Assembly: GCA_944392955.1 (NCBI GenBank)
Contig: CALXYK010000002.1
Coordinates: forward strand, 1-64,000
Direction of reading: 5' to 3'
DNA length: 64,000 nt
Source of the DNA: an uncultured Alphaproteobacteria bacterium
Lineage (GTDB): Bacteria; Pseudomonadota; Alphaproteobacteria; Rs-D84; CACZYB01
In this document: piece by piece, positions 49,648 to 60,990 of the stretch
Layout of the letters: each line of letters begins with the position of its first letter
Numbering within the stretch: position 1 is the first letter of the stretch
Position numbers and translations under genes: made by a program
The notes under the pieces: model-generated
What the model was told of the DNA's origin: nothing
Database searches by the model: none
The model's input: the letters and a program-made list of their open reading frames with translations, nothing else

Positions 49648-50826
49648 ATGAGGAATAAATGGAGAGGTTTATTGAGAAAGGTTTTATCTTATCTTATTGT
49701 TTTTAATTTGGTATTTATGCCTTCTTTGTCCTTTGCCCAAAGAAGGAGTGCGACATCAAAAAAATCAACTGCAAATATAAGAAAAAACAACACTTCTACA
49801 ACCACAAAATCTTCTACTGAAACAGAAGGTGCTAGTTTATCATGTTCTGAAAAATATAATTTGTGTATGGATAATATTTGTGTTAATTCTCAAGGAAATA
49901 GATATTATTGCTCTACTGCAATAGACTCTTTTGAAACTGTTGAAAAAGATGGGGAAAAAATCCGTATAGGAAACGATTTATATACTTTGGCAAAGGGGCT
50001 TTGTGCTGATACATTAAGAAGTTGTGAACTAAAAGAAAGAAATCATATAGAAACAGCATACAAAGCACAAATACAAGAAGATTTACTTACAAAAAATTAT
50101 TTAGATGCTATGAATGTAGAATCGGACGAAACTCAAACTGCATTATTACAGGAATATATTGCCTGTATGCAACCTCTGTGCGGAAATGCTTTTTCTGATT
50201 GCTTTACCATAAAAAATGTTGAAAGAAGAGCATCTAACTGCGAAAATGTGCTTGCAAAATCTTCTAAACCTTTATCTGTTAAGAAGGCTTTTTATAATGA
50301 ATTACAAAAACAAAGAAGTGCATTTTGCTCTAATACAGGTGGATATATCGATTACGACACAAAAGTTTGCAAGGTAAAAATTTCATATGGCTCGTTAGAA
50401 GTACTTAAAGACAAAGATGGAAATATGTATTTTTCAGGAGAAATGGAAAAGGAAGTTTCCTCGAAATATTTTAATATAGGAGAAATGGTAGAATGCTCGC
50501 AAGAATATTTTCAAGTTATAAATGAAGAAACACCTTCATTAGCAAGTGCCATTGCCGATTTTGCATTAGGAGCAGTTAGACAAGTTGCAGGTGTAGCGTT
50601 AGTTGTTGCAGGTGCCCTTGTTAGTGTTGGAACTTTGGGAATTGCTGGAGCAGAAGGAATACCAATGATTTCAAATGGAAGTGCTTTACTATTAAAGGGA
50701 ACAGCAAATCAAATAAATGGTATGATAAAAGTAAATTCAACTTCTAAAATCCCAAGTGCTTGCTTTATAGATGGAAGATATATTACAAGCATGGGGAATT
50801 ATTTTAGAGTTGATTATATACTTTAA
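49648..50826 (+). CDS. Secreted Cys-rich protein, tandem family member 1
   Basis: The 392-residue protein has a signal peptide cut after SLSFA (residue 30), a basic Ser/Thr linker (31-65, RRSATSKKSTANIRKN), then a Cys-rich domain opening CSEKYNLCMDNIC, with later YIACMQPLC, CKVKISYG and VECSQEYF. An Ala/Gly/Val-rich helical stretch (about 295-335, VAGVALVVAGALVSVG) could insert in or associate with membranes, and a closing ACFIDGRYI follows. No ribosome-binding site precedes the ATG; a TATACT box ends eight bases before it. It is 42 bases after the prepilin peptidase gene. The family is not recognised. Confidence 0.78.
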   Translation: MRNKWRGLLRKVLSYLIVFNLVFMPSLSFAQRRSATSKKSTANIRKNNTSTTTKSSTETEGASLSCSEKYNLCMDNICVNSQGNRYYCSTAIDSFETVEKDGEKIRIGNDLYTLAKGLCADTLRSCELKERNHIETAYKAQIQEDLLTKNYLDAMNVESDETQTALLQEYIACMQPLCGNAFSDCFTIKNVERRASNCENVLAKSSKPLSVKKAFYNELQKQRSAFCSNTGGYIDYDTKVCKVKISYGSLEVLKDKDGNMYFSGEMEKEVSSKYFNIGEMVECSQEYFQVINEETPSLASAIADFALGAVRQVAGVALVVAGALVSVGTLGIAGAEGIPMISNGSALLLKGTANQINGMIKVNSTSKIPSACFIDGRYITSMGNYFRVDYIL

Positions 50827-50854
50827 CATTTTTAAATAAAGGGATTAAATTTTA

Positions 50855-52147
50855 ATGCATAATATATTGAAAACACGAAATAAATTCTTGCTAAAAAAAT
50901 CTATTTTTTTAGTGGTTGTTTTGTGTTTTTCTTTTTCTGTAAATGCTCAGAATTCAAGAAGAAGTGCACAATCTTCGTCACGAAAGAATCAAAAAACATC
51001 TGGACAAGTTAGAAGGACTACACCCTCTTCTTCTAATACATCAGTTGAAAAAAACTCAAATACCAAATCTGTTTCCGATATAGATGTTTCTCAGGTGAAT
51101 AAATATAATTGCGAAACCTTATATAATAAATGTATGAATCAATTTTGTTTTTCAAAAACAAATGGCAGATGTAGTTGCAATACAACAACAAACTTTAACA
51201 ATGCAAATAAAAATTGCGAATATATAATACAAGCTTGTTCTTCGCAAGCAAATGATATTGTTGAAAAGTATATGAGAAATGCAAAATCTGATTGTTCATC
51301 TTATACAATGGCAAGCATGTCTTCGGAACAAACATCTTTGTTTTCGGTTCTTTCTAATGTTATTGAATGTTTGCGTCCTAAATGCAAAGCAAATAGAAAT
51401 GATGAATTTGCAGGATGTTTTGATGAAGATAATTTTGAGGCAAAATTAGAAATGTGTAAAAGTGAGTTTGAAAATGTTTCTGATTTAGACACTTTAAAAT
51501 CTATGTTAAATGAATCTATGTTAACCTATAAGCAAAAATATTGTGATAGCATTTTAGGAACGATGAAATCTGATGGGGAATGTTATCTTACTATTGGAAT
51601 TGGACCTTCGTATAAATCAATTAAGAAAACAAAAGAGTTCAAAATCGGTGATGATGTTGTTTGTTCGGAAAATGCCTTTGGTACAGATTTGGGGGAATCA
51701 AAACATCAAAAACTAAGATATTACAAAGAATTTGCCTTGTTAGGGATGAATCTTATTCAATCTGGACTTGATATTGCTGCCAAATATCAAGACGGAAAAA
51801 GAGATACTGCTGATAAAAGTTCTTTGGAAGTAATTGATGTAAAAGATAATAATAATGAAAGAGTTGGGCATCAATTAAGCGTATATGAAGGTTCAGGAAC
51901 ACTTAAATCTTCTTACTCTTTGGCTGATGCTGGTGGTGATGCTGTTGCATCTTTGCTTTCGGATCCTGAAAATACCGCTATGGTTATTATGGGGGCAATT
52001 GAATTGTCAAATGCGGATTATTCCTATTCCGGAGCATGTTATGTTATAAAAGGAGATCAGGTTCAAAAATTATTTGATGCTGATGACAATTACTATTATA
52101 AATTAAGATGGACTGAAAATTGGAATAAAAATATGTATGCAAATTAA
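50855..52147 (+). CDS. Secreted Cys-rich protein, tandem family member 2
   Basis: The 430-residue product has a signal peptide cut after SFSVNA (residue 31), a basic Ser/Arg/Gln linker to about 80, and the Cys-rich domain: CETLYNKCMNQFC, GRCSCN, CEYIIQAC, VIECLRPKC, YCDSIL, CYLTIGIGP, VVCSENAF. A weaker Ala/Gly/Leu-rich stretch follows at 290-385, and the last segment has GACYVIKGDQV. The order of motifs equals member 1. The start is 28 bases after member 1 stops, with AAAGGGATT upstream. Function is unknown; location is periplasmic or beyond. Confidence 0.78.
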   Translation: MHNILKTRNKFLLKKSIFLVVVLCFSFSVNAQNSRRSAQSSSRKNQKTSGQVRRTTPSSSNTSVEKNSNTKSVSDIDVSQVNKYNCETLYNKCMNQFCFSKTNGRCSCNTTTNFNNANKNCEYIIQACSSQANDIVEKYMRNAKSDCSSYTMASMSSEQTSLFSVLSNVIECLRPKCKANRNDEFAGCFDEDNFEAKLEMCKSEFENVSDLDTLKSMLNESMLTYKQKYCDSILGTMKSDGECYLTIGIGPSYKSIKKTKEFKIGDDVVCSENAFGTDLGESKHQKLRYYKEFALLGMNLIQSGLDIAAKYQDGKRDTADKSSLEVIDVKDNNNERVGHQLSVYEGSGTLKSSYSLADAGGDAVASLLSDPENTAMVIMGAIELSNADYSYSGACYVIKGDQVQKLFDADDNYYYKLRWTENWNKNMYAN

Positions 52148-52159
52148 CATAAGGATTGT

Positions 52160-53980
52160 ATGATGCTGAAGTTTTTTGTTTGTGTTATATGCTTAGTTTA
52201 TTCAACAGACTTGTTTGCTGCGAAAAGTTCTGTTAGAAGCGCATCTTCTAAAACAGAGAGAAAAACTTCTCAAAAATCTTCTTCTAAGACAAGTTCAAGA
52301 TCCTCCTCTAACACCAAAAGTCAAAGATCTTCCACTGCTAATGTTAGAACGACGACAAAGGTATCTGAAACAAATGAAGAGGATGATATGGTTTGGGATA
52401 ATGCTACCTGTGATGCCGAATACATGAGGTGTATGAATAAAGTCTGTTCAAGTGATGATATGGGAAAATGTATTTGTTATGAAGATAATACCACAAATAA
52501 TTTAACTCCATCATTTTTAGATATTGACGGAATGAAGGTGAAAAAGGGATTTGAAGCCTTAGATTATGCAAAAAACCAGTGCACATATATACTTGATAAA
52601 TGTAAAGATTCAAGAAGAAGTGTTACCGAAAAATATAAAAGTTTAGTGCAAAGAGATTGTTTATTGATTACACAAGAAAAAGCCCTTAAATCAAAAGGAT
52701 TAGCCGGAGATATAGAAGAACTTAAAAAATGTATGAAAGATCCTTGTACCTTAAAAACAGCCTTTGGTGAGGAGGATTTCTCTGCTCCGGAATATAGTTT
52801 GTGTTTCAGTGATAATGTCGCTAAATTTAGTATGGATGCATATTGCTCAAGTATAATATCAAAGTCATCTTCTCCTTTATCATTAAAACAATTATTCCTT
52901 GATGAAATGGCATTAAGGAGAGAAGAATCCTGTATTGCTATGAAAGGAACTTTGAGCAATGATAGAAAATCATGCTATGTTACTATAAAATATGGATTGA
53001 ACAAAAATGATATTAAGAAATCAAAATCTGTGCCCGTTGGAAGTTTTGTTGAGTGCTCTGCCGATGCATTTGATGCTAAAAAGAATCTGACACCTGCGGC
53101 AAGAAGGGAAAGAGCAAACAAAATTTTGTCCTCTACTGCAACCGCACTAAATTCCGCCGGAGCGGTTTTGGAAGTTATGGGAAATGCTGATCCTATTGGA
53201 AAAATAATCAGTTCTGGTATTGATTTAACAGAAACAGGTGTGGATTTGGGTTTTGATATTGCCGCTTATGCAAGAGGAGAACTTGATCTTTCTACATTCT
53301 CAGATGTGTTAATGGGTGATATATTAAGCGTTGTATCAAGTGCGGCTTCGTTTACTGGCACTTTTGGAAATATGACTGCAAATGCAGTTTTAGAGGCGGT
53401 TTCCGATGGAACAGATATTGCAGTTCAAGGAGTAAGTGTTGCAAAAGATACTTATAATTACATAAAATCTGATAAAGATTCTGCGGACACTACAACTTTC
53501 TTTACTAACCTAGCACTAAAAGGAGCTTCTATTGTAAGTTCCTCTATGGATTTGAATGATTCAATTTCCAATATTAAGACTGCAAAAACGACTCAGGCTA
53601 TACAAGATTCTATCACAAATGACGCACTTAAAGGAGCTGCTCCGTCTAATGCATTACAGGTTTCATCGGTAGATTCAAATACCATTGTTATCAAACCTTC
53701 CGAAGCCGCATCAAAAGCGCAAAAAACAGCCAGAAGTTTAGAAATGGCATCTAAGGCAACTGGAGTATTATCTAGTGTAATAGATACATCAATGACTTTT
53801 GCCGCAGATAATCTTCAAATAGAAGAAGAAAATTTAGCAATAACAAAACATGCCGAGGTTGACAGAGAATCGGGGACTGGAGTAATAAACGAAACAAAGA
53901 CAGAGAAAGGAAACTGCTTCTTAAACAATGAATGGTTTGCTACGGAAAACGAAGTGATTATGTTATTGTGGAAAAATTAA
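52160..53980 (+). CDS. Secreted Cys-rich protein, tandem family member 3
   Basis: The longest member, 606 residues, has a short signal peptide (cut after DLFA, residue 20), a Ser/Lys/Thr/Arg linker to about 75, and the Cys-rich domain: CDAEYMRCMNKVC, GKCICYED, CTYILDKC, LKKCMKDPC, YCSSII, CYVTIKYG, VECSADAF. A long Ala/Gly/Ser-rich helical region of about 240 residues (310-550) follows, with alternating weakly hydrophobic stretches, and GNCFLNNEWF closes it. The helical region recalls colicin- or tape-like helices in composition only. The start is 12 bases after member 2. Confidence 0.78.
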   Translation: MMLKFFVCVICLVYSTDLFAAKSSVRSASSKTERKTSQKSSSKTSSRSSSNTKSQRSSTANVRTTTKVSETNEEDDMVWDNATCDAEYMRCMNKVCSSDDMGKCICYEDNTTNNLTPSFLDIDGMKVKKGFEALDYAKNQCTYILDKCKDSRRSVTEKYKSLVQRDCLLITQEKALKSKGLAGDIEELKKCMKDPCTLKTAFGEEDFSAPEYSLCFSDNVAKFSMDAYCSSIISKSSSPLSLKQLFLDEMALRREESCIAMKGTLSNDRKSCYVTIKYGLNKNDIKKSKSVPVGSFVECSADAFDAKKNLTPAARRERANKILSSTATALNSAGAVLEVMGNADPIGKIISSGIDLTETGVDLGFDIAAYARGELDLSTFSDVLMGDILSVVSSAASFTGTFGNMTANAVLEAVSDGTDIAVQGVSVAKDTYNYIKSDKDSADTTTFFTNLALKGASIVSSSMDLNDSISNIKTAKTTQAIQDSITNDALKGAAPSNALQVSSVDSNTIVIKPSEAASKAQKTARSLEMASKATGVLSSVIDTSMTFAADNLQIEEENLAITKHAEVDRESGTGVINETKTEKGNCFLNNEWFATENEVIMLLWKN

Positions 53981-54044
53981 AAAAAATACTTTCGTTTATC
54001 TGAAAATTATGTTATTATTCATATTATAAACAGGAGAGTTATAA

Positions 54045-55400
54045 TTGAAGATAGATAAATCTAATATTTTTTTATATGTATTCTGCACATTTTTATTAGC
54101 CGGTGGAAAGATTGTATTTGCCGCTAGGTCGTCTTCTACCACAAATTCAACAGAAAGGGCTTCTTCTAGGAAGGTAACAAAGACAACAAAAACTTCAAGG
54201 ACTACAAAATCTTCTGTTTCAAGAGATACAAGAAATACTAGATCCTCTATTTCACAAGAAAATATAATAGAAGTTGACGATGCACAAACAAATGACGTTC
54301 AACAAGAAATTCAACCTGTTGTTTCAACTGATACCTCTTCTAATGTCCCTGTTTCTAATACGGCGGCGACTACTATGTCTAATACAGCAACAGCTCCAAC
54401 TCAAAATCAAGTAGTAGAGACTATAAATGTTGTTGAACCTGCGATTACTAATAATGTATCAACAGAACAAGAAAATGAAATTCCTGATATGTCTAAAGAT
54501 GAAGATTGGGAAGATTTTCGCCTTTGCATGCAACAATCTTGTTCTGGTGGTGATGATCAACCAAACAATGTTCAATGTTATAAAAGCCTTAATTTTGATA
54601 ATGTTTTTGCTAATTGTAAATTGCTGGTTGATTCTTCTAAACAAGAAGATTTTAGAGAATATTTTACAGGTCCTTTCTTATTACAAGAACAAAAAGAATT
54701 TTGTGAAGGCGATTATTGGTCTGGAAAATTTGATGAAAAAACAAAAAAATGTAATCTTTCGGTAAAATACAACAGACCTGCATATAGTGGAAAAGTATAT
54801 AAGTGTGGCGCTGTTTCCTCAACTAAAACATGGTCATTGGACGGGAAAACATATACTTGTTTAGGTGAAAATTTTGGAGCTTCGGCATGTTATCAGGATA
54901 GTCCTAATGTCGCAGCTGCTCAAATGCAACAGATAACAGGAGCAATTACCTTAGCAACCGGAGCTATTGCTGCGACTGCGTCTGTTGTTTCTACTTTAAA
55001 AGATGTAAAAACAGCAACTTTAAATGTAAAAAATGGTGATGAATATACTAATATAAATATAACAAAAGATCAAATAGGTGATTATGTTCAAAAAAATGAT
55101 GACGGATCTTTAAAAACTGATAACTTTGGTAATTATCTTGTAACAGAGGATGCAGAAAAGATGGGAATTACATCTGGAATGTTAAGTTCTGCTAATGCTA
55201 AATTAAGTGGGACATCAAAGGCATTAGATGCAACACAAGCGGCAGTTACTTCTGGACTTCCTACTATGACAGAAGGTGCTGCTCAAATAATTTCCGGATC
55301 TATTGCCAAAAAGGAAAAAGGGGACAGATTATATGGAACATGTGTTTTACCTAATGGACAGGTAATCCCTGAAAATTCCAATATAACACTTTCGTGGTAG
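54045..55400 (+). CDS. Secreted Cys-rich protein, tandem family member 4
   Basis: The 451-residue product has a signal peptide cut after KIVFA (residue 26), a Thr/Ser/Arg linker and a further Thr/Asn/Val-rich stretch to about 140, then a reduced Cys-rich domain: FRLCMQQSC, VQCYKSL, FCEGDYW, CNLSVKYN, VYKCGAVS. An Ala-rich helical region (290-430) and GTCVLPNGQ end the protein. It keeps the order of motifs of members 1-3 but lacks some cysteines. The start is TTG, set by CAGGAGAG. A 64-base gap before it may hold a promoter. It converges on rnpA. Confidence 0.75.
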   Translation: MKIDKSNIFLYVFCTFLLAGGKIVFAARSSSTTNSTERASSRKVTKTTKTSRTTKSSVSRDTRNTRSSISQENIIEVDDAQTNDVQQEIQPVVSTDTSSNVPVSNTAATTMSNTATAPTQNQVVETINVVEPAITNNVSTEQENEIPDMSKDEDWEDFRLCMQQSCSGGDDQPNNVQCYKSLNFDNVFANCKLLVDSSKQEDFREYFTGPFLLQEQKEFCEGDYWSGKFDEKTKKCNLSVKYNRPAYSGKVYKCGAVSSTKTWSLDGKTYTCLGENFGASACYQDSPNVAAAQMQQITGAITLATGAIAATASVVSTLKDVKTATLNVKNGDEYTNINITKDQIGDYVQKNDDGSLKTDNFGNYLVTEDAEKMGITSGMLSSANAKLSGTSKALDATQAAVTSGLPTMTEGAAQIISGSIAKKEKGDRLYGTCVLPNGQVIPENSNITLSW

Positions 55401-55402
55401 AT

Positions 55403-55882
55403 TTAATTCTTTTTTTGATTTTTTATTTGATGTTCTATGAATTTAAAAGTTCTATGAAGTTCGTTTCTTAATTCATCAAATGGAGTGTCTAAAATAGAAC
55501 TGCGGGCTGTAAAAACAAAATCATACCCCCTAATTTTATAATTTCTTATATTTTCATTTATTATTGCCCTTAATCTTCTTTTTACAAGATTTCGTTTATT
55601 TGCTTTTTTTGAAACGGATTTTACAGCAACGGTAAAACCTATATGTATATTATTATCATCAAACCTAGTAGTTGCCCAATGAGTAATCAAAGAATAGGTA
55701 ATAAAACGATTAGGATTATCTGTTGGAATTTGTTCTCCTTTGTGTAATAATCCACTTTTAATAAGGCGTTTTTTCCCTATTTTCATTATAGCAAAAGGAT
55801 TAATCCTAAAAAAATCTAATTTACGATTTTTTAGCATTTTGATCTTTGTTTTACTATTTTTAAACCTTAAAAAATTAACCAT
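55403..55882 (-). CDS. rnpA: Ribonuclease P protein component
   Basis: RnpA aids the RNase P RNA in trimming tRNA 5' ends. The conserved core is IGFTVAVKSVSKKANKRNLVKRRLRAII, here quoted in part: VSKKANKRNLVKRRLRAI is the RNR motif region, followed by YDFVFTARSSI. The family is usually about 120-130 residues. I take the ATG at 55882 (159 residues), but no ribosome-binding site marks any start; the ATG at 55786 would give 127 residues and fits the family better. It lies downstream of rpmH in the usual order. Confidence 0.88.
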   Translation of the reverse strand: MVNFLRFKNSKTKIKMLKNRKLDFFRINPFAIMKIGKKRLIKSGLLHKGEQIPTDNPNRFITYSLITHWATTRFDDNNIHIGFTVAVKSVSKKANKRNLVKRRLRAIINENIRNYKIRGYDFVFTARSSILDTPFDELRNELHRTFKFIEHQIKNQKKN

Positions 55883-55916
55883 GTTTATATGATACAATTA
55901 AGTATATTTTTTACAA

Positions 55917-55943
55917 TAAAAAAAAGGCTATAACAGCCCTTTT
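55917..55943 (-). terminator. Terminator between rpmH and rnpA
   Basis: On the minus strand AAAAGGGCT, loop GTTAT, and AGCCTTTT pair with one bulge and are followed by a long T-run. It sits after the rpmH stop and may reduce read-through into rnpA. Confidence 0.7.
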
Positions 55944-55965
55944 CTTAATAATAAATATTTATTTA

Positions 55966-56112
55966 TTAAAATTCCACCTGAACACAAAGACGTTTTCTTC
56001 CCTTTGCACGTCTTGCATTTAAAACTTTACGGCCGTTTAATGTAGACATTCTTGCACGGAAACCATGTCTTCTTGATCTTACTATTTTTGATGGTTGAAA
56101 TGTTCTTTTCAT
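55966..56112 (-). CDS. rpmH: Large-subunit ribosomal protein bL34
   Basis: This 48-residue, very basic protein reads [20 protein letters not shown] at its start, the unmistakable bL34 signature, and ends [11 protein letters not shown]. It is a structural protein of the 50S subunit. It is too short for many ORF filters. AAAGGT precedes the ATG. rnpA follows downstream, as in most bacteria; dnaA is not in the window. Confidence 0.96.
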   Translation of the reverse strand: MKRTFQPSKIVRSRRHGFRARMSTLNGRKVLNARRAKGRKRLCVQVEF

Positions 56113-56206
56113 AATATTCACCTTTTAATATTTAAAATAATGTTCGGATTATATATGTATTTAAACCAAAAGTCAATACAAAAATATATATATTATATTT
56201 ATAATG

Positions 56207-56505
56207 GAAGTTTTCTGTTGATAGGAAACTTCCAAACCCCACTTTAAGAAATCTTAATTCTTAAAGAATCAAAGTTGCAATATTTGCTTAATTAAGCAGC
56301 CATTGCGAAAGAACGATTATCATTTGCGTTCATTTTTTTTGACCCGATTGAAAGTCGGAATCATCACTTGATACACCTTAACCCTTTATTGTATCCGTCG
56401 ATGCTATTTTACCCCCTTATATTTTTATGGTGGAGGTATGGGGTACCGCCCCCCAGTCCGAAATACCTATTCTAATTAAGATTTAGTATCATAGCCAAAC
56501 GGCAT
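56207..56505 (-). ncRNA. ssrA: Circularly permuted two-piece tmRNA
   Basis: tmRNA rescues stalled ribosomes and adds a degradation tag. On the minus strand the acceptor piece comes first, about 56505 to 56428, ending TACCTCC-A-CCA. An 11-base spacer (56427-56417) follows, and then the coding piece, which starts at 56416 with GGGGGTA and the conserved ATCGACGG. GGGGGTA and TACCTCC pair over seven bases with one G-U. The tag frame at 56327-56292 encodes ANDNRSFAMAA then TAA. A hairpin at 56207-56232 may mark the 3' end. The permuted form is known in Alphaproteobacteria. The outer ends are approximate. Confidence 0.92.
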
Positions 56506-56556
56506 TTATATTTTAGAATCTTTTTGATTTTTTTTCAAGCCTATTTAATTTTAAAT

Positions 56557-56584
56557 TTGAAAATCCTTAAAAATATGCTATAAT
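56557..56584 (+). promoter_or_regulatory. Promoter for the CorA-like gene
   Basis: TTGAAA (56557-56562) and TATAAT (56579-56584) are 16 bases apart, with TGC just before the -10 (extended -10). It is 22 bases upstream of the start. Confidence 0.7.
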
Positions 56585-56605
56585 TTTTCAAAATAGGAGG
56601 GAAAA

Positions 56606-57421
56606 ATGTTTGTCAAAAATATAAATGTTAAATCTGATAATATAGATGAAATTGTTTCCGAACACAATATTGACAAAGATTTACTTCTTGATGTACAAGA
56701 TACCAGTGAAATTTCCCGTTTCCTTGAAAAAAGAAATTATACCGAGATAATTATAAAATACCCTTATAAGAAAAATATTGAAACCTTAGGTGTTCATTTA
56801 CAAAAAGATGGCATTGTATTTCTTCATACAGAAGAATTTCCTTTTGAGATAAATAAAGACTTAAAAAGTTCTACCTTAATACTTGTAGATATTATTTATA
56901 AAATCTCTGAAAATTATTTTAAAATACTTAAAAATATAGATAAAAAAATAAAAAAAATAAAGTCTTCTTCTAGATTATCTGTAAAAAATGTTGATATGTT
57001 AAATCTTTTTGAAATACAAAATGATTTAGATGATTATGTTATAAGTTTAAAAGGTAACTTGCTTGTTTTAGGCAAAATAGTTTTAACAATGCCTTCAAAT
57101 GAATTAGTAAATGATGCAAAAATTGAAGTAGAACAGGCTTTGGAAACTGCTATATCTTACTCTAAAACTGTATCTAATTTAAAAAGTACCTTGGAAATTA
57201 TTACAAACAACCTTACAAATAAAAGAATGGAATCTTTGACTATTGTTAATGTTTCAGCCTTAATTATCACAAGTATTTCTGGACTTTATGGAATGAATGT
57301 AAATTTACCTTTTTCCAATCTTCATAATGTATTTTATTATATAATCTTGGTAAGTATTATTTTATCTTTTACCTTTGGATTTTCATTAAAGAAAAAATTT
57401 AGTGAAAAGACAAAGAAATAA
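56606..57421 (+). CDS. CorA-family divalent-cation transporter
   Basis: The 271-residue protein has a cytoplasmic N-terminal domain, a long helix (about 125-205) and two C-terminal membrane helices. The signature GMN occurs in GLYGMNVNLPF at the end of TM1, and the second helix is YYIILVSIILSFTFGFSL with a basic tail. CorA proteins import Mg2+ or sometimes Co2+/Ni2+/Zn2+. It is shorter than the classic CorA of about 316 residues. ATAGGAGGG precedes the ATG. Confidence 0.9.
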   Translation: MFVKNINVKSDNIDEIVSEHNIDKDLLLDVQDTSEISRFLEKRNYTEIIIKYPYKKNIETLGVHLQKDGIVFLHTEEFPFEINKDLKSSTLILVDIIYKISENYFKILKNIDKKIKKIKSSSRLSVKNVDMLNLFEIQNDLDDYVISLKGNLLVLGKIVLTMPSNELVNDAKIEVEQALETAISYSKTVSNLKSTLEIITNNLTNKRMESLTIVNVSALIITSISGLYGMNVNLPFSNLHNVFYYIILVSIILSFTFGFSLKKKFSEKTKK

Positions 57422-57466
57422 ATTAAAGTTAGAAATGTTTTTATATATTCAATGATAAAAAATAAA

Positions 57467-57492
57467 AAAATAGCCCTTAGTAGGGCTATTTT
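57467..57492. terminator. Bidirectional terminator, corA / rRNA operon
   Basis: AAAATAGCCCT and AGGGCTATTTT form an 11-base-pair stem with loop TAGT. On the minus strand it is followed by a run of T, so it should end the rRNA operon as well as corA. Confidence 0.82.
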
Positions 57493-57533
57493 GAAGATTT
57501 AAAATATGTTGTGCAAAATAATGTGCTTTGAAA

Positions 57534-57651
57534 ATCCGGCAATAACCTACTCTCCCGTGCCTTAAGACAAAGTACCATCGGCTCGGAAGGGTTTCACTGT
57601 CTAGTTCGGGATGGAATAGAGTGTATCACCTTCCAATATCGTCACCGGATT
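57534..57651 (-). rRNA. rrf: 5S ribosomal RNA
   Basis: On the minus strand the ends ATCCGGTGAC and TTGCCGGAT pair as helix I, and the inner segments GGTGATACACTCTATTCCATC-like and CCGAACTAGACAGTGAAAC match the conserved 5S core (the CCGAAC motif and the GAGAGTAGG segment). Length is about 118. It is the last gene of the rRNA operon. Ends are approximate by a few bases. Confidence 0.92.
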
Positions 57652-57707
57652 GTCAAAGAACAGTATTTTATCTAGTCAATAATTATGAAAAGTATTATTT
57701 AAAGTAA

Positions 57708-57732
57708 TGATCTAATTATCAAAACATATAAC
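57708..57732 (-). other. 23S processing stem, 3' arm
   Basis: This 25-base segment is complementary to 60482-60506, with one mismatch. The two arms bracket the 23S gene and should form the RNase III processing helix of the precursor. Confidence 0.75.
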
Positions 57733-57736
57733 ATAT

Positions 57737-60481
<2,745 letters not shown>

Positions 60482-60487
<6 letters not shown>

Positions 60488-60506
60488 TGTTTTGAAAATT
60501 AGATCA
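60482..60506 (-). other. 23S processing stem, 5' arm
   Basis: Pairs with 57708-57732 over 25 bases with one mismatch; see the 3' arm entry. It touches the predicted 5' end of 23S. Confidence 0.75.
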
Positions 60507-60727
60507 AAACATATGTTCTCTACTTTGAGAATACTTTCATAATTTAATTACAAAAATATTTGCTAGACTAGATGATTATCAATATTTACTAGAATGTTAA
60601 TTACTTAACCATAATTTTATTAAATTTCGGCGTATAATAAAATTATATAACTAATAAATTTAATTAATAATCTAAACACAACATATTCACAATTTAAAAC
60701 ATCAAAAGCAATCACCCTTATTTTTTT
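60507..60727 (-). other. rRNA operon spacer between tRNA-Ala and 23S
   Basis: This AT-rich internal spacer of about 220 bases carries no gene that I can see. It is transcribed as part of the rRNA precursor. Confidence 0.6.
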
Positions 60728-60803
60728 TGGTGGAGGAGATGGGGATCGAACCCACGACCTCTTGAATGCAAATCAAGCGCTCTCCCAGCTGAGCTACACC
60801 CCC
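60728..60803 (-). tRNA. tRNA-Ala (anticodon TGC)
   Basis: The minus strand gives acceptor GGGGGTG / CTCCTCC, D-arm AGCTCAGCTGGGAGAGC, anticodon stem CTTGA / TCAAG around TTTGCAT, T-arm GTGGGTTCGATCCCCAT, discriminator A and encoded CCA. The G3-U70 pair, the main alanine identity element, is present. Position 6-67 is a U-U mismatch. It lies in the 16S-23S spacer. Confidence 0.95.
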
Positions 60804-60828
60804 AAAATTAGTCAAAAACCAATCTTAA

Positions 60829-60905
60829 TGGTGGGCTTGGATAGACTCGAACTATCGACCCCCGCCTTATCAGAGCGGTGCTCTAACCAACTGAGCTACA
60901 AACCC
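60829..60905 (-). tRNA. tRNA-Ile (anticodon GAT)
   Basis: The minus strand gives acceptor GGGTTTG / CAAGCCC, D-arm AGCTCAGTTGGTTAGAGC, anticodon stem CCGCT / GGCGG around CTGATAA, T-arm GATAGTTCGAGTCTATC, and encoded CCA. GAT reads AUC/AUU. Together with tRNA-Ala it forms the standard spacer pair of alphaproteobacterial rRNA operons. Confidence 0.96.
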
Positions 60906-60990
60906 AAACTGATATAAAATCAAAAATCTAAGTTTGTATTTCCAGTGAAACCAGAATTTTTACAACTCTGATTCAGATTTTTATTCTTTA

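Noticed and set aside
48853-55400. Idea that the Cys-rich proteins are pilins processed by the adjacent prepilin peptidase
   Set aside because: Their leaders end in A-x-A type sites, lack the Gly-Phe/Glu pilin cleavage site and have no pilin-type helix after it.
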